Shown here: in pieces, positions 9,309-19,534 of the stretch
Position numbering within the stretch: position 1 is the stretch's first letter
How the letters are laid out: each line of letters starts with the position of its first letter
Assembly: GCA_030447685.1 (NCBI GenBank)
Contig: JAUJOK010000041.1
Location: 7,639-41,747 of the forward strand
Direction: 5' to 3'
Length of the DNA stretch: 34,109 bases
Source of the DNA: Armatimonadaceae bacterium
GTDB lineage: Bacteria > Armatimonadota > Armatimonadia > Armatimonadales > Armatimonadaceae
The notes under the pieces: generated by a model
Told to the model about the DNA's origin: nothing
Database searches by the model: none
The model's input: the letters and a program-made list of their open reading frames with translations, nothing else
Made by a program: the position numbers and the translations under genes

Positions 9309-9322
9309 CTGCCGCGTTGTCT

Positions 9323-9868
9323 TCACCGTTCCACCTCGTTCACCGAGCGTGCGTCCAGACGCTCCAGAAACAGCCGCGTCCGGCGCGGATCGAACTGCGG
9401 GTCGTCCGCCTCGATACATAAAAAGAAGCCGTCCTGCGATGCCCGCTCGAAGTTCGGTGCATTGAAGATCGGATGGTGCGGGCGCGGAAAGCCGTTCAAA
9501 AACAGCATCCCGAAGACAGCGGTTGCCGCCGCGAGCAGGATCGTGCATTCGAAGGTAACCGGAATAAACAGCGGCCAGCTATTCAGCGGGCGACCACCCA
9601 CATTGAGCGGGTAGTCGATTACCGACACGAAATACTGAAGGCCGAACCCGCCGAACGCTCCGGCAATTCCCGCCAGGAAGATCATCCACGGCAGCCGGTT
9701 GTCCTTGAAATCTAGGGCTTCGGCAAGGCCGTGCACCGGAAACGGCGTGTAGGCGTCCATGTTCCGATAGCCGTCCTCGCGGGCGCGGCCCGCAGCGGCG
9801 ATCAGTGCGTCCGGGTCGTCAAATTCGGCGATAATGCCGTAAATTTTCGGCTCTTCGGGCTTCATCAT
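9323..9868 (-). CDS. actD: Alternative complex III subunit ActD (DUF3341)
   Basis: The start is ATG at 9868, overlapping the actC stop as ATGA; a second ATG follows directly. The 181-residue protein has the DUF3341 layout. A cytoplasmic N-terminal part runs IYGIIAEFDDPDALIAAA to YRNMDAYTPFPVHGLAEAL, followed by a helical hairpin (about 58-80 and 98-122) and a short C-terminal domain with FFLCIEADDPQFD. ActD is a small membrane subunit of ACIII. The 194 bases after it hold the MITE-like element. Confidence 0.92.
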   Translation of the reverse strand: MMKPEEPKIYGIIAEFDDPDALIAAAGRAREDGYRNMDAYTPFPVHGLAEALDFKDNRLPWMIFLAGIAGAFGGFGLQYFVSVIDYPLNVGGRPLNSWPLFIPVTFECTILLAAATAVFGMLFLNGFPRPHHPIFNAPNFERASQDGFFLCIEADDPQFDPRRTRLFLERLDARSVNEVER

Positions 9869-11378
9869 CTTCCGTCGCCGCTCCTGTTCTGCTCCGCGCC
9901 GTTGTGCGGCTGCGCCGCCGTCACGGTCGCCGGTACGGGGTGCGCCGCCGCCGCTGCTGTCCCGTGCCCGTTGCCGTCGTGCCCGTTGCCATGGTGGTCG
10001 CCCGCCAGTTTGTGCAGCAGGTCCTTCATCTCGAAGATATTGATCATCGGGACGAACTTGATGAACATAAACATCAGGAACAGGAACAGACCGATAGTGC
10101 CGAGGAACATGCTCCAGTCCCACTCGGTCGGTGTATAGTAGCCCCAGGACGACGGCAGGAAGTCGCGCGTCAGGCTCATCGGGATGATCACGAACCGCTC
10201 CAGCCACATCCCGACATTGATGAACATCGAGACGATGAACAGCGTGATGACGTGCCGGCGCGCTTTGTTCCACCAGAGAATCTGCGGGGCGACCCCGTTG
10301 CAGAACAGCAGAGCATAGTAGAGGTAATTGTAAGGCCCGTACAGGCGGTTGTACACCAGGAACTGCTCGTACTTGTTGGCCGAGTACCAGCCGTAGAACA
10401 GTTCCGTCATATAGCCGTAGAAGACGATCAGGCCGGTGGTCAGCATGATCTTCGCCATCCAGTCCAGGTGCTTCTCGGTAATCAGGTGCTTCAGGCCGTA
10501 CAGCGCGCGGATGGGAAGCGCCAGCGTCAGCACCATCGCGAAGCCCGCGAAGACCGCCCCCGCGACGAAGTAAGGCGGGAAGATAGTGGCGTGAAAGCCC
10601 GGAACCAGGGACACGGCAAAGTCAAAGGAGACGATGGTGTGCACCGAAAGAACCAGCGGCGTCGAAAGCCCCGCCAGAATGAGGTACGCCGTTTCGTAGC
10701 GGAACCAGTGCTTGGCAGAGCCGGTCCAGCCGAGCGCAAGCGCGCCGTAGGCGACCTGTGCGATGCGGGAGCGCGCCCGGTCGCGCAGGGTCGCGAAGTC
10801 GGGTATCAGCCCGATGAACCAGAACAGGGCGGAGACGGTCATATAGGTGGAGACCGCGAAAACGTCCCAGATTAGCGGGCTGCGGAACTGCGGCCACATT
10901 CCTAATACGTTCGGGTACGGGAACATCCAGTAGGCGAGCCAGGGGCGCCCGGTGTGCAGCAGCGGGTAGAGGCCCGCGCAGACGACCGCGAAGATCGTCA
11001 TCGCTTCGGCGAAACGGTTGATGGAGTTGCGCCACTGCTGCCGCATCAGCAGCAGAATCGCCGAGATCAGCGTTCCCGCGTGGCCGATACCGATCCACCA
11101 GACGAAGTTGATGATGTCCTGGCCCCAGCCGGAGGGGATGTTGATTCCCCAGATGCCGACGCCTTTATACAGCAGGTACCCGATGGTCGTCAGCAGCATG
11201 TTCACGAGCAGGAAGGCCAGGCCCACCACCACGATCCACGCTCGCGGCGGCTTGGTTGAAAGAACTATCGAGCCGATTGTCTCGTCGAGCGATTTGTAGG
11301 TCTGATTCCCTTCGATCAGCCGTCCCTCGGCGGGGTCTTCGGCGGTCTCGGGTTTCAGCGCCGTGGTCTTTGATTCCA

Positions 11379-11379
<1 letters not shown>
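9865..11379 (-). CDS. actC: Alternative complex III subunit ActC (NrfD/PsrC-type quinol-binding subunit)
   Basis: This is an NrfD-like membrane protein with about 10 helices (504 aa from the ATG). Typical blocks are WGINIPSGWGQDIINFVWWIG, where quinol-binding residues lie in the family, GRPWLAYWMFPYPN, and MWLERFVIIPMSLTRDFLPSSW. With ActB it forms the quinol oxidation module of ACIII. The C-terminal 40 residues are His/Gly/Ala-rich. I chose ATG 11379, which forms TGATG with the actB stop; GTG 11382 is one codon earlier. It overlaps actD by 4 bases. Confidence 0.93.
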
Positions 11380-12362
<983 letters not shown>

Positions 12363-13626
12363 GCCTTCGTCCGCGTCGCCCTTGATCGTTTTCGAATGGA
12401 TGACGCGTTATGAAACTCGGTGGTCGCCAGCTTGTAGGTGCCGCCCGTGCGTTCCACCTGAACGTCGAGGGCGAACCAGGGCGCGTCGGTCGTGCGCAGG
12501 GCGTAGGCGTTGAAGCCCAGACCCGTTCCGGAGACTGCCGCCCAGCATGCGTCCATAACCCAGATTCGCCGTGATGACATTATCCGGATGGCCGGGCACG
12601 ATCCAGGCGGCGGCGTAAACGGTATTGCCCGCGCGCCGCAGTTCCACCTGATCTTCACTGAAAGGCCCAGCCGCCGGGCCGTCTCCCAGGCTCGTCAGCG
12701 CGGCGTTATCCCACACCAGCTTGCTGATCTGCTTGGGAAGCTCCTGAAGCCAGGCGTTGTTGGCATAGCGTCCGTCCCAGATAGTCGGATCGGGCCGGAA
12801 AACGATCTCCAGGCTCTCGGCCCTGCCCCGCCGGTCGGCGCGGGGCAGCGCCGCCGCCAGGTTCGGTACAGGGTGACGGGGCCGGGGCGCGCGGTCGTGC
12901 CGCGCACGATGCCCTCGTTCAGCGTCCGCTGCCACCACTTTCAAACGCGGCCTCGCTCAACTTTAGTTGGCGCTGGTAGAAACCGCGCACGATATCATAG
13001 GCAGAGGTCGCCTGCCCCAGCAGGACGCTTTACCAACTCGGCGGGCGTGCGGCTCTCGTAGAGCGGCGCGATAAGGGGCTGGATGATGGTGGCGGTGCCT
13101 TCGAAGGCACGGACGTCGCTCCAGGATTCCAGATAGTGCGATTGGGGATGTGCCAGTGGCAGAGCAGGGCGGTCTCGTTTTCGTAAAGCCCCATGGATGC
13201 GCAGCGGCACCTTGTCGCGCTGTTTTCCTGCGCCGTCAGAGCATCGGCGAACTTCAGGTCGGCGGGGGCCGTGTAGACGGGATTTGCGCCGATAATCACC
13301 AGCGCCTGGACTGCGCCCCGCTGAAGTTCTTCCGTCAGCAGAGCCAGATCGTTGTCACCGGTGGTGGGGATTGGCGACGACCGGATCGATGTGCAGCACC
13401 GTCCGCCCCAGGTTTCGAGCGCTTCATTCATCGCCAGGTGTAAGGCATGCACGGCGGCGTCTGTTCCTCGCCCGCGATCACGATGCTGCGCCCAGGTTCG
13501 CCCTGAAGGTCGCGCGCCAGCGCGTCCAGCCACGGGCCGGGCACCGACGCTTGAGGCTCGCCGGTGACGCTGCGACGCCCAGACGCGCCGCGACCGCCCG
13601 CGCAACCGCCTCGACCTCGGAGGGCT
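12363..13626 (-). pseudogene. actB: Frameshifted middle of actB (about a dozen single-base indels)
   Basis: Reading the minus strand through all three frames restores a continuous ActB molybdopterin-fold domain. Successive pieces are ADHRLPVKPSEVEAVARAV, QASVPGPWLDALARDLQGEP, TVLHIDPVVANP, GDNDLALLTEELQ, VLLGQATSAYDIVRGFYQ, WWQRTLNEGIVRGTTARP and RPDPTIWDGRYANNAWLQ. Each is in a different frame from the next. Most breaks lie at homopolymers or short repeats (for example AAAA where five A are needed, CCCC where three C are needed). Protein-level sequence is otherwise preserved, and I found no break in any other gene of this operon. That pattern suits sequencing or assembly error better than decay, but a young pseudogene is possible. 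Confidence 0.85.
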
Positions 13627-14619
13627 TTACCGGCAGGCGGTGGTCCGCGCCTTCGCCCCGGTAATCGTCACGGAGGACTCTACCACATACATCCGGTTCA
13701 TCGCGGATCTGCCGAGCCGCACCCGCTTGCGCTGACTGAAGTCGCGGGCGTAACGCACGCTGCCCGGATCGCCGAGCAGGAACTCGGAGTCCAACGACAG
13801 GATGCGCCGCGCCCGGTCGAACCGGTAGATGGTATCCACGTCCTGGCCGAGCGCGAGGCGGGCTCCGGCGCGCGCGTTATCCGGACTTACCGGGTCGTGC
13901 CGATACCAGCGCGCCTGCGGGAAACGCCGCAGCAGCGCGGCCATCTGGTCGGCGAGCACGGGCGAGGTGATCGTTTCGGAAACGATGCGCAGCCCCGCGC
14001 CGCGCGTGCGCCGCTGCTGCGCGAGCGCGGCGTTCATCGCCCGCACGAACTGGTCCCAGGACGATACCTCGCCGAAGTTCAGCACGCTGGTGGACCGATC
14101 GGGGTCGTACATCTGGAGCACGTCCGCCTGCATCCAAACGTCGGTCGCACCGAGGCTGGCCGGATGGTCCGGGTTGCCCTCGATCTTGGTCGGGCGGCCC
14201 TCGTTGCTGCGAACGAGCACGCCGCGCGCGTAGCCGCCGAACACCTGCGAGGTGGCGAACTGGAGCGGAACGCCGTGGATCAGTTGTTCCGGCTTTTTGA
14301 CAAAGGGAACGATCTTTTCCTGCGGCTGGCGCGCGCAGCCGGCGACGCCCGCGAGCGCGAGCGACGCGCCGGCCAGCTTCAGGAACGAGCGGCGATCCAC
14401 GCTGAGCAGGCCGGCGCGGTCGGGAAAATCGTCCTCGACGTAGCGCGCGAACTCGGGCGTGCCGGCCAGTTCGTCCAGGCTGCGCCACATCTGCTTGCCG
14501 CGCGACGTGGCAAGGCGCTCGCGAACCGCGTCCAGGTTGATCTTTTCCCTGTCGCCGCCCGGCGCCGTGATCGGCTTGCGGCGCACGTCGCCCGTGAGTT
14601 GTATCAGTTCGTTTTGCAT
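13627..14619 (-). CDS. actB: ActB, N-terminal molybdopterin-fold domain with Tat signal (part of interrupted actB)
   Basis: The ATG at 14619 opens the ActB N-terminus. A preface of about 70 residues (MWRSLDELAGTPEF is typical) is followed by a twin-arginine signal, R76-R77-S-F-L-K, and a lipobox-like LAGVAGC (C95). Next comes the start of the molybdopterin-oxidoreductase-like domain: FATSQVFGGYARGVLVRSNE, KIEGNPDHPASLGATD and MYVVESSVTITGAKA. In known ACIII this domain has lost molybdenum cofactor. The frame ends early by a shift near 13650. It lies 27 bases after actA and lacks a clear ribosome-binding site. The whole actB would span 11379-14619, about 1080 codons, within the usual ActB size. 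Confidence 0.9.
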   Translation of the reverse strand: MQNELIQLTGDVRRKPITAPGGDREKINLDAVRERLATSRGKQMWRSLDELAGTPEFARYVEDDFPDRAGLLSVDRRSFLKLAGASLALAGVAGCARQPQEKIVPFVKKPEQLIHGVPLQFATSQVFGGYARGVLVRSNEGRPTKIEGNPDHPASLGATDVWMQADVLQMYDPDRSTSVLNFGEVSSWDQFVRAMNAALAQQRRTRGAGLRIVSETITSPVLADQMAALLRRFPQARWYRHDPVSPDNARAGARLALGQDVDTIYRFDRARRILSLDSEFLLGDPGSVRYARDFSQRKRVRLGRSAMNRMYVVESSVTITGAKARTTACR

Positions 14620-14646
14620 AAGAACGGGTGGTTCAGCACTTGTCCC

Positions 14647-15354
14647 CTACCGGTGGCAGATCCAGCAGTCGCTCAGTTGCTTTTTGTTGACGTGGTAGTC
14701 CTTCGTCAGCAGCTCGCCGAACTCGCGCTGCGAGCGGGGCAGTTGGGCATTGTCGCGGCCCGTCTGCTCGAAGTAGCGCTCGGCGGCCGCCTTCCAGTCA
14801 TAGGCGAAGTTATACACCTGATCGCGCGGGCGCATGTACTTTTCCGGCGCTCGGTGGCAGTCCAGACACCAGGCCATGAAGAACGGCTGCGGCTTGTAGG
14901 TGATCTGCATCTGGTTGATGTTGCCGTGGCAGTGCTGGCACGGAATGCCCTTGGTGATATGGATGCTGTGATTGAAGTAGACGAAGTCCGGCAGGTCGTT
15001 GACCTTCTTCCACTTGATCGGGATGCCGGTTCGATACGACTCGCGCACCGGCTCCAGCAGCGGGCTGTTCGTCCATATCTGCGAGTGGCACGACATACAG
15101 GTTTCCGTCGGCGGGACTGTCGCCTGCGAGCTTTTCTCGACACTGTGATGGCAATACTGGCAGGCGATTCCCAGCTCGTTGACATGGTGCTCGTGGCTGA
15201 AGGGCACCGGCTGGTTGATCGGCACGTTCACTCGCTGCGGATACGAGCGCGAAATCTGGGAACCGGCCATGATCAGCGCCAGCGGAGCGACGGCGGCGGC
15301 GATGATACTGACGCGGGACAGCGTATTGGTGCTCGAATGAAAAATCTGCGGCAT
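14647..15354 (-). CDS. actA: Alternative complex III subunit ActA (pentaheme cytochrome c)
   Basis: An N-terminal helix (about 15-33) anchors a periplasm-side domain with exactly five CxxCH heme motifs: CQYCH 65-69, CMSCH 86-90, CQHCH 139-143, CLDCH 163-167 and CWICH 230-234, the last almost at the C-terminus. Five hemes, 235 residues and position as first gene of the cluster identify ActA. It carries electrons from the iron-sulfur protein ActB towards ActE and the oxidase. FNHSIHITKGIPCQHCHG is a strong family block. The upstream 120-base gap suggests its own promoter besides read-through. Confidence 0.95.
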   Translation of the reverse strand: MPQIFHSSTNTLSRVSIIAAAVAPLALIMAGSQISRSYPQRVNVPINQPVPFSHEHHVNELGIACQYCHHSVEKSSQATVPPTETCMSCHSQIWTNSPLLEPVRESYRTGIPIKWKKVNDLPDFVYFNHSIHITKGIPCQHCHGNINQMQITYKPQPFFMAWCLDCHRAPEKYMRPRDQVYNFAYDWKAAAERYFEQTGRDNAQLPRSQREFGELLTKDYHVNKKQLSDCWICHR

Positions 15355-15406
15355 TCGGAGAACCTATCTACGCGGCGAATGAGCGCGCCGCGCGTGGATC
15401 GATGGG

Positions 15407-15434
15407 GGTACGTTTATTTGTACCAAATTTCACA
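15407..15434 (-). promoter_or_regulatory. Palindrome and CRP-like box upstream of actA
   Basis: In the 120-base gap before actA, the minus strand has TGTGA-N6-GTACA (15419-15434), 8 of 10 matches to the CRP-type palindrome TGTGA-N6-TCACA. It overlaps a GGTAC...GTACC inverted repeat (15407-15424). I could not place a convincing -10/-35 pair for actA, so regulation here is inference. Confidence 0.35.
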
Positions 15435-15474
15435 TGCATTTTGTTCGTGTCGGAGAAAAATTCCTCCGCAATTT

Positions 15475-17445
15475 TCACGGGATCGGCAAAGTCTGCGCTC
15501 CAGCCCGATCCACAGCCATCGCCAGAAAAAGCAGCGCCAGATACAGCATCGAGTATTTGTACATCGAAACCGCATGCGGTCGGTCGGGACGCCCGATCAA
15601 CTGGAAACTGCGAAGCAGCAGCACGCTGTTAAGCAGCACCGCCGCGCCCACATAGCCGTAACCGACCAGCCCCTGCGCCAGCGGCAGGATCGAAACGACG
15701 GCGGTCAATAGGGAGTACAGCGCGATCTGAAGCACCGTCACCCGCTCGCCCAGGACCACCGGCAGCATCGGTACGCCCGCGCGGGCGTAATCCTCCTTCA
15801 TCAGCAGGGCCAGTGCCCAGAAGTGCGCCGGTGTCCAGACGAAGATAATCGCGAACAGATACCAGGCCAGCGGGCTGAGCTGCCCCGTCACCGCCGCCCA
15901 CCCGACCAGCGGCGGAAAGGCCCCCGCCGCCCCGCCGATAACGATATTGTGCCAGGTGCGCCGCTTCAAAAGCAGCGTGTAGACGATGACATAAAAGACC
16001 AGACCGGCCAGCGCCAGCATCGCCGACAGCAGGTTCGCCGCCGCCCACAGCAGCGCGAAAGCGCCCAGCGCCAGCGTGAACGCGAAGGCGAGCGCCCGGC
16101 TCGACGGAATCCGCTGCGTCACCGTGGGCCGCTTGGCCGTGCGCGTCATCGTGCCGTCGATGTCGCGGTCGATCACCATATTGATGGCATTCGCCGCGCC
16201 CGCCGACATATAACCGCCCAGCGCCACCGCGAAAAACAGGCCCGCACCCGGCCAGCCGCCCGCCGCGATAAACATGGTCGCCAGGGTCGTGAACAGCAGC
16301 AGGCTGATGACTTTAGGCTTGGTCAGCGCCAGATAGTCGCGCCATGTCGCCGCGCCTGCCAGCACTGGCGTCAGCGCCCGCTGATGCGTCTCGCCTGCAA
16401 GCTCTACCTGGGGAACCTTTTCCGCCAGCGCCGCCGCCGTCAGAAGAACCAGGTTAATCCATAAAATGTCGGCCACCAGCAGGTGTATCAACTGCATTGC
16501 CGTCGGGGCTTTGAGCAGGACGTTGAGCAGCCCGACCCCGATCTCGATACCGAAGATAATGGCGATGCCGCGCGCGAAGCGGCGCACCTCAGGAGCCGGG
16601 CGCAGATGGCTGACCAGTCCGGCCATAAGCAGCAGATACAAACCGACCGAGGCCGCGATCAGCGGGTGCAGGATGCGCAGCCGCACCAGAAAGTGCGCAC
16701 CCGGCGACAGGCTGTGCTGTACCGCCTGAAGCGAATCGCGCACCGGGAACAGCGTATCCCCCAGCGCGGTCACCGCTCCGCTGATCCCCAGAAAAAGCGT
16801 CGCCGCCAGAGCAAGAAGCAGCCCGCCGCCGACAGCGCCCTGCCCGCGCAGACGCAGTGCCCGCCCCTGTCCTGGCCACCAGGCGGTCACGGTCAGAGCG
16901 CCCAGTAATAAAAACGTGTTCGCCAGATGCGCGGCCAGGACCACCGCGCGGGCCGGGGAAGCATCGTCCGCGACCCAGCCTTTCTTAACGAGCATCGCGC
17001 CGATCAGCGCCTCGACAATCGTAAAGAACAGGGAAAAGATAGCGGCGAAGCGTACCCGGTGGCCGGATGGGAACAGGCGGAGCGCCGCCACAAACAGCGC
17101 CAGCACCAGAAATCCGTCGATGCCGCTCATGAGCCGGTGGGTGAACTCGATCAGCGTCCGCGCTCCCTGGTCGAAAGGCAGCGCCGTCCCATTGCACAGC
17201 GGCCAGTGACTGCCGCAGCCGTCGCCGGACTTCGAAACCCGCACGAAGGCCCCGAAGACGATCACGGGCACGTTGTACAAAAGCACGAAGGCGGCGAAAC
17301 GGGCGAACCGGGCGCGGCGGGGGTCGTCGCCTTCGGAAACATCCACCGCCGCCGCGGGTTCCGCCGCTGCGCGGTTCAGGCGGCCCCTAAAAACAGGTGT
17401 CAGGGAGGAAAATTGCATACGTCGTGTTGCCGCCCTATCCAGCAC
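15475..17445 (-). CDS. ctaA-ctaB: Fusion of heme A synthase (CtaA/COX15) and heme O synthase (CtaB)
   Basis: Residues about 45-340 are COX15/CtaA. They include [20 protein letters not shown] with the paired cysteines, and the heme-binding-type histidines H103 (EFTHRLMSG), H173, H260 and H321. Residues about 367-656 are CtaB, the protoheme IX farnesyltransferase: [14 protein letters not shown], then N422xxxD426xxxD430 (the prenyl-diphosphate site), RTAKRP, and the second Asp-rich loop around [13 protein letters not shown]. One polypeptide would therefore make heme O and oxidise it to heme A for the oxidase encoded downstream. Such fusions are known in some bacteria. The start is uncertain: GTG 17445 or ATG 17418. 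A good promoter lies at 17565-17594. Confidence 0.93.
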   Translation of the reverse strand: MLDRAATRRMQFSSLTPVFRGRLNRAAAEPAAAVDVSEGDDPRRARFARFAAFVLLYNVPVIVFGAFVRVSKSGDGCGSHWPLCNGTALPFDQGARTLIEFTHRLMSGIDGFLVLALFVAALRLFPSGHRVRFAAIFSLFFTIVEALIGAMLVKKGWVADDASPARAVVLAAHLANTFLLLGALTVTAWWPGQGRALRLRGQGAVGGGLLLALAATLFLGISGAVTALGDTLFPVRDSLQAVQHSLSPGAHFLVRLRILHPLIAASVGLYLLLMAGLVSHLRPAPEVRRFARGIAIIFGIEIGVGLLNVLLKAPTAMQLIHLLVADILWINLVLLTAAALAEKVPQVELAGETHQRALTPVLAGAATWRDYLALTKPKVISLLLFTTLATMFIAAGGWPGAGLFFAVALGGYMSAGAANAINMVIDRDIDGTMTRTAKRPTVTQRIPSSRALAFAFTLALGAFALLWAAANLLSAMLALAGLVFYVIVYTLLLKRRTWHNIVIGGAAGAFPPLVGWAAVTGQLSPLAWYLFAIIFVWTPAHFWALALLMKEDYARAGVPMLPVVLGERVTVLQIALYSLLTAVVSILPLAQGLVGYGYVGAAVLLNSVLLLRSFQLIGRPDRPHAVSMYKYSMLYLALLFLAMAVDRAGAQTLPIP

Positions 17446-17564
17446 GGTCGCTCGTCAGCAGCATGGTTCGCGCAAACTCCCCGTCGAGGGCAGCGGAAGG
17501 ACAGTACGGCGCGAATGTCACCGCATTATGCCCTGGGGTCGGGGAAGTCAGGACGACCGAAGTT

Positions 17565-17594
17565 ATGATACACCAAACTTTTGCCGGATATCAA
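17565..17594 (-). promoter_or_regulatory. Sigma-70-like promoter of the ctaA-ctaB gene
   Basis: On the minus strand, TTGATA (17589-17594) and TATCAT (17565-17570) are spaced by 18 bases. Transcription would start near 17558 and give a leader of about 110-140 bases. The match to the -35/-10 consensus is good, and the element lies in the correct gap. Confidence 0.6.
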
Positions 17595-17611
17595 GGCTTC
17601 CGGGCTAACTT

Positions 17612-17627
17612 CGTGAATTTTATCACA
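17612..17627. promoter_or_regulatory. CRP/FNR-family-like operator, centred at -61.5
   Basis: The minus strand reads TGTGA-TAAAAT-TCACG, 9 of 10 conserved positions of the CRP-type palindrome. Its centre (17619.5) lies 61.5 bases upstream of the predicted ctaA-ctaB start, the classical class I activator position. The same site is about 155 bases upstream of the divergent small ORF. The regulator is not in this window. Confidence 0.5.
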
Positions 17628-17780
17628 AATTTTTTCCGGGTCATCCGCCCGTGAGCCGTTACCTATCGCGTGCAAATAACGTTAAAGAAAATGTGAACAA
17701 AATGCGGGGGCGCTACGATAAACTTAGTAGAAGGATCGCGGTACGGCAACAGAGACGCGCCAGCACGAAGGTAAAAAAGG

Positions 17781-17966
17781 ATGATCGAACGCAGCAAACG
17801 CTTTCTTCGAGAAACGGCGCAACTCAGTTTGGGCCGTCTGCTTACGTTAACGGGAACCAGCCCTCATGGGCAGGAGCGGACTATCGGGGTTCTTGTACTG
17901 GGGCTGACGCTCCTGTCCCTCGGTGCCTGCGCGGGCGTGCTGATCTGGGCGCTTTCCCTGGTCTAA
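17781..17966 (+). CDS. Small membrane protein of unknown function (61 aa)
   Basis: I do not recognise this protein. The N-terminal 30 residues are basic and polar (MIERSKRFLRE), followed by a single hydrophobic segment (about 36-59, VLVLGLTLLSLGACAGVLIW) reaching almost to the C-terminus. AAGG lies about 12 bases before the ATG. It is divergent from ctaA-ctaB and shares their upstream region, which hints at a link to respiration but proves nothing. A weak CCGGC/GCCGG hairpin follows. The single helix and isolated position make it plausible; it could still be spurious. Confidence 0.5.
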   Translation: MIERSKRFLRETAQLSLGRLLTLTGTSPHGQERTIGVLVLGLTLLSLGACAGVLIWALSLV

Positions 17967-17997
17967 TGCCTGGCCCCTCGGTCAGTAAACCGTGATA

Positions 17998-18020
17998 CCG
18001 GCGGCATGCCGGGCGTTTAT
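17998..18020 (+). terminator. Weak hairpin after the 61-aa ORF
   Basis: A CCGGC/GCCGG stem with a five-base loop is followed by GCGTTTATT. The U tract is poor. It lies between convergent genes and could serve either strand. Confidence 0.3.
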
Positions 18021-19099
18021 TCGTCGCGATACTGCTGCTGAATCGCAAGGACTTCGCTGAAATGGGCGAAGAAAAGGTCGAGGACGCGCGGATCGAAGTG
18101 CGTGCCGCGACCCGCGCGCAGGATATCACAGGCTTTTTCGTTGGAGAAAGCCTCTTTGTACGGGCGCTTGCTTGTAAGCGCATCGAACACATCCACAACC
18201 GCGCAGATGCGGCCATACAGCGGAATTTCCTCGCCCGTCAGCCCGTAGGGATAGCCGCTGCCGTCCCATTTCTCGTGGTGGGACAGGGCGATGACCTCGC
18301 CTACCTGAAGCAGTTTGGCCTCCGAGCCGTGGAGGATGCGAGCGCCGATCAGCGCATGCTGCTCGATCACCGCGCGCTCCTCCGGGGTAAGCGCCCCCGG
18401 CTTCAGTAAAATCGCGTCGGGAATGCCGAGCTTACCCACATCGTGCATCGGGCTGGCGTGACGAATGATCTCCACCTCGTCCTCCGGCAGGCCCAGGGCG
18501 CGGGCGATTAAAGCGCAGTAGTCGCCCACGCGATGGATATGCGCCGACGTATCGTTGTCCCGGTACTCCGCAGCCAGAGCCAGGCGGTGGATCGTGTCCA
18601 GGTGCGCTTCGTGCGTGCGGCGCTGGGCCTCAGCCAGGTCATGGACAGCCTGGCGCAGCTCCGCCGTTCGCTGGCGAACGGTCTCCTCCAACTCCGCCCG
18701 GTGCCGTTTGACCGCATCCTGCGCCGCCTTCATCTTCAGCAGCGATGCGGTGCGTACCTGTAGCTCGATCCGGTCCACCAGTTTGGTGATAAAATCGTTC
18801 GCCCCCGCCTCGACCGCGCGCAGCCGATCCGCTTTGCCCGAAAGGGCGGTGACCATGATAATCGGCAGATCATAGTACCGTGGGTCTTCCCTAACGCGCC
18901 GGGCAACGGTAAAGCCGTCCATCTCCGGCATCATCGCGTCCAGAAGCACCAGATCAATATCCGGGGTCAGCTTCGCCAGCGCCTCGACCCCGTTCTCGGC
19001 GAACTCGGCGCAGTGCCCCAGACAGGCGAGCTGGGCATCCAGCAGCTCACGGTTCAGCTCTTCGTCATCGACGACAAGAATGGATCTTGGGGTATTCAT
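18017..19099 (-). CDS. Response regulator with HD-GYP c-di-GMP phosphodiesterase domain
   Basis: An N-terminal receiver domain (about 1-122) has the acidic pair D11/D12, the phospho-acceptor D54 and Lys in FITK. The following residue is Leu, where Pro is usual. A coiled linker (about 130-170) joins it to an HD-GYP domain: HIHRVGDYCALIA, the HD pair in ASPMHDVGKLGIPD, HHEKWDGSGYP (GYP motif) and DVFDALTSKRPYK. HD-GYP domains hydrolyse cyclic di-GMP, here under control of receiver phosphorylation. Its start overlaps the end of the single-domain receiver as ATGA, so the kinase, receiver and output protein are one operon. The full length (360 aa) is normal for the class. Confidence 0.95.
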   Translation of the reverse strand: MNTPRSILVVDDEELNRELLDAQLACLGHCAEFAENGVEALAKLTPDIDLVLLDAMMPEMDGFTVARRVREDPRYYDLPIIMVTALSGKADRLRAVEAGANDFITKLVDRIELQVRTASLLKMKAAQDAVKRHRAELEETVRQRTAELRQAVHDLAEAQRRTHEAHLDTIHRLALAAEYRDNDTSAHIHRVGDYCALIARALGLPEDEVEIIRHASPMHDVGKLGIPDAILLKPGALTPEERAVIEQHALIGARILHGSEAKLLQVGEVIALSHHEKWDGSGYPYGLTGEEIPLYGRICAVVDVFDALTSKRPYKEAFSNEKACDILRAGRGTHFDPRVLDLFFAHFSEVLAIQQQYRDE

Positions 19100-19497
19100 G
19101 CCGCTTTGTCCCAGTCCAGCGTAAGTCCCATGTACAGGTACCCGGCCACGGTTTGGGCAAAGGTGCGCGTGTTGATAGGCTTGGTGATGTAATCCGTACA
19201 GCCCGCCGCCAGCGCCAGGTCCCGGTCGCCCTTCATCGCCTGGGCGGTGAGCGCGACAACCGGAATGCCGCTGGTGCGCGGATCGGATTTCAGGAGTTCT
19301 GTCACCATAAGCCCGTCCATGCCGGGCAGGGCGAGATCCATCAGGATGAGAGCGGGCCGTTCGATCCGGGCCAGTCGTAACCCCTCCTCGCCGCTGATAG
19401 CTCCGACGACGTCGTAGCCCGCCGCTTCAAGCAGGTCACTGGCCAGCTCCATGTTCAGCGGGTTATCCTCTATGATCAAAATCTTCGCGCCGGTCAC
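19096..19497 (-). CDS. Single-domain response regulator (CheY/DivK-like receiver)
   Basis: The 133 residues form one receiver domain: acidic pocket E10/D11, phospho-acceptor D54 (ILMDLALPGMDG), Thr in VVALTAQAMKGD, and Lys-Pro in YITKPINT. There is no output domain, so it probably relays phosphate or binds a partner such as the hybrid kinase or the HD-GYP protein. The N-terminal IIEDNPLNMELA is typical of the DivK-like group. It lies 37 bases after the kinase gene and overlaps the next gene by 4 bases. Confidence 0.94.
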   Translation of the reverse strand: MTGAKILIIEDNPLNMELASDLLEAAGYDVVGAISGEEGLRLARIERPALILMDLALPGMDGLMVTELLKSDPRTSGIPVVALTAQAMKGDRDLALAAGCTDYITKPINTRTFAQTVAGYLYMGLTLDWDKAA

Positions 19498-19534
19498 GTT
19501 GTTTCTCGTTTCTTATCCCGCATCCCCGCAGGAT

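Noticed and set aside
9129..9548. Longer actE reading into the upstream gap
   Set aside because: It would translate the inverted-repeat element and part of actD in another frame. The lipoprotein signal fits the start at 9128.
13564..15711. 715-codon plus-strand open frame opposite actB and actA
   Set aside because: It is the antisense of well-supported genes in a GC-rich sequence, is rich in Arg, His and Gln, and contains no recognisable domain or ribosome-binding site.
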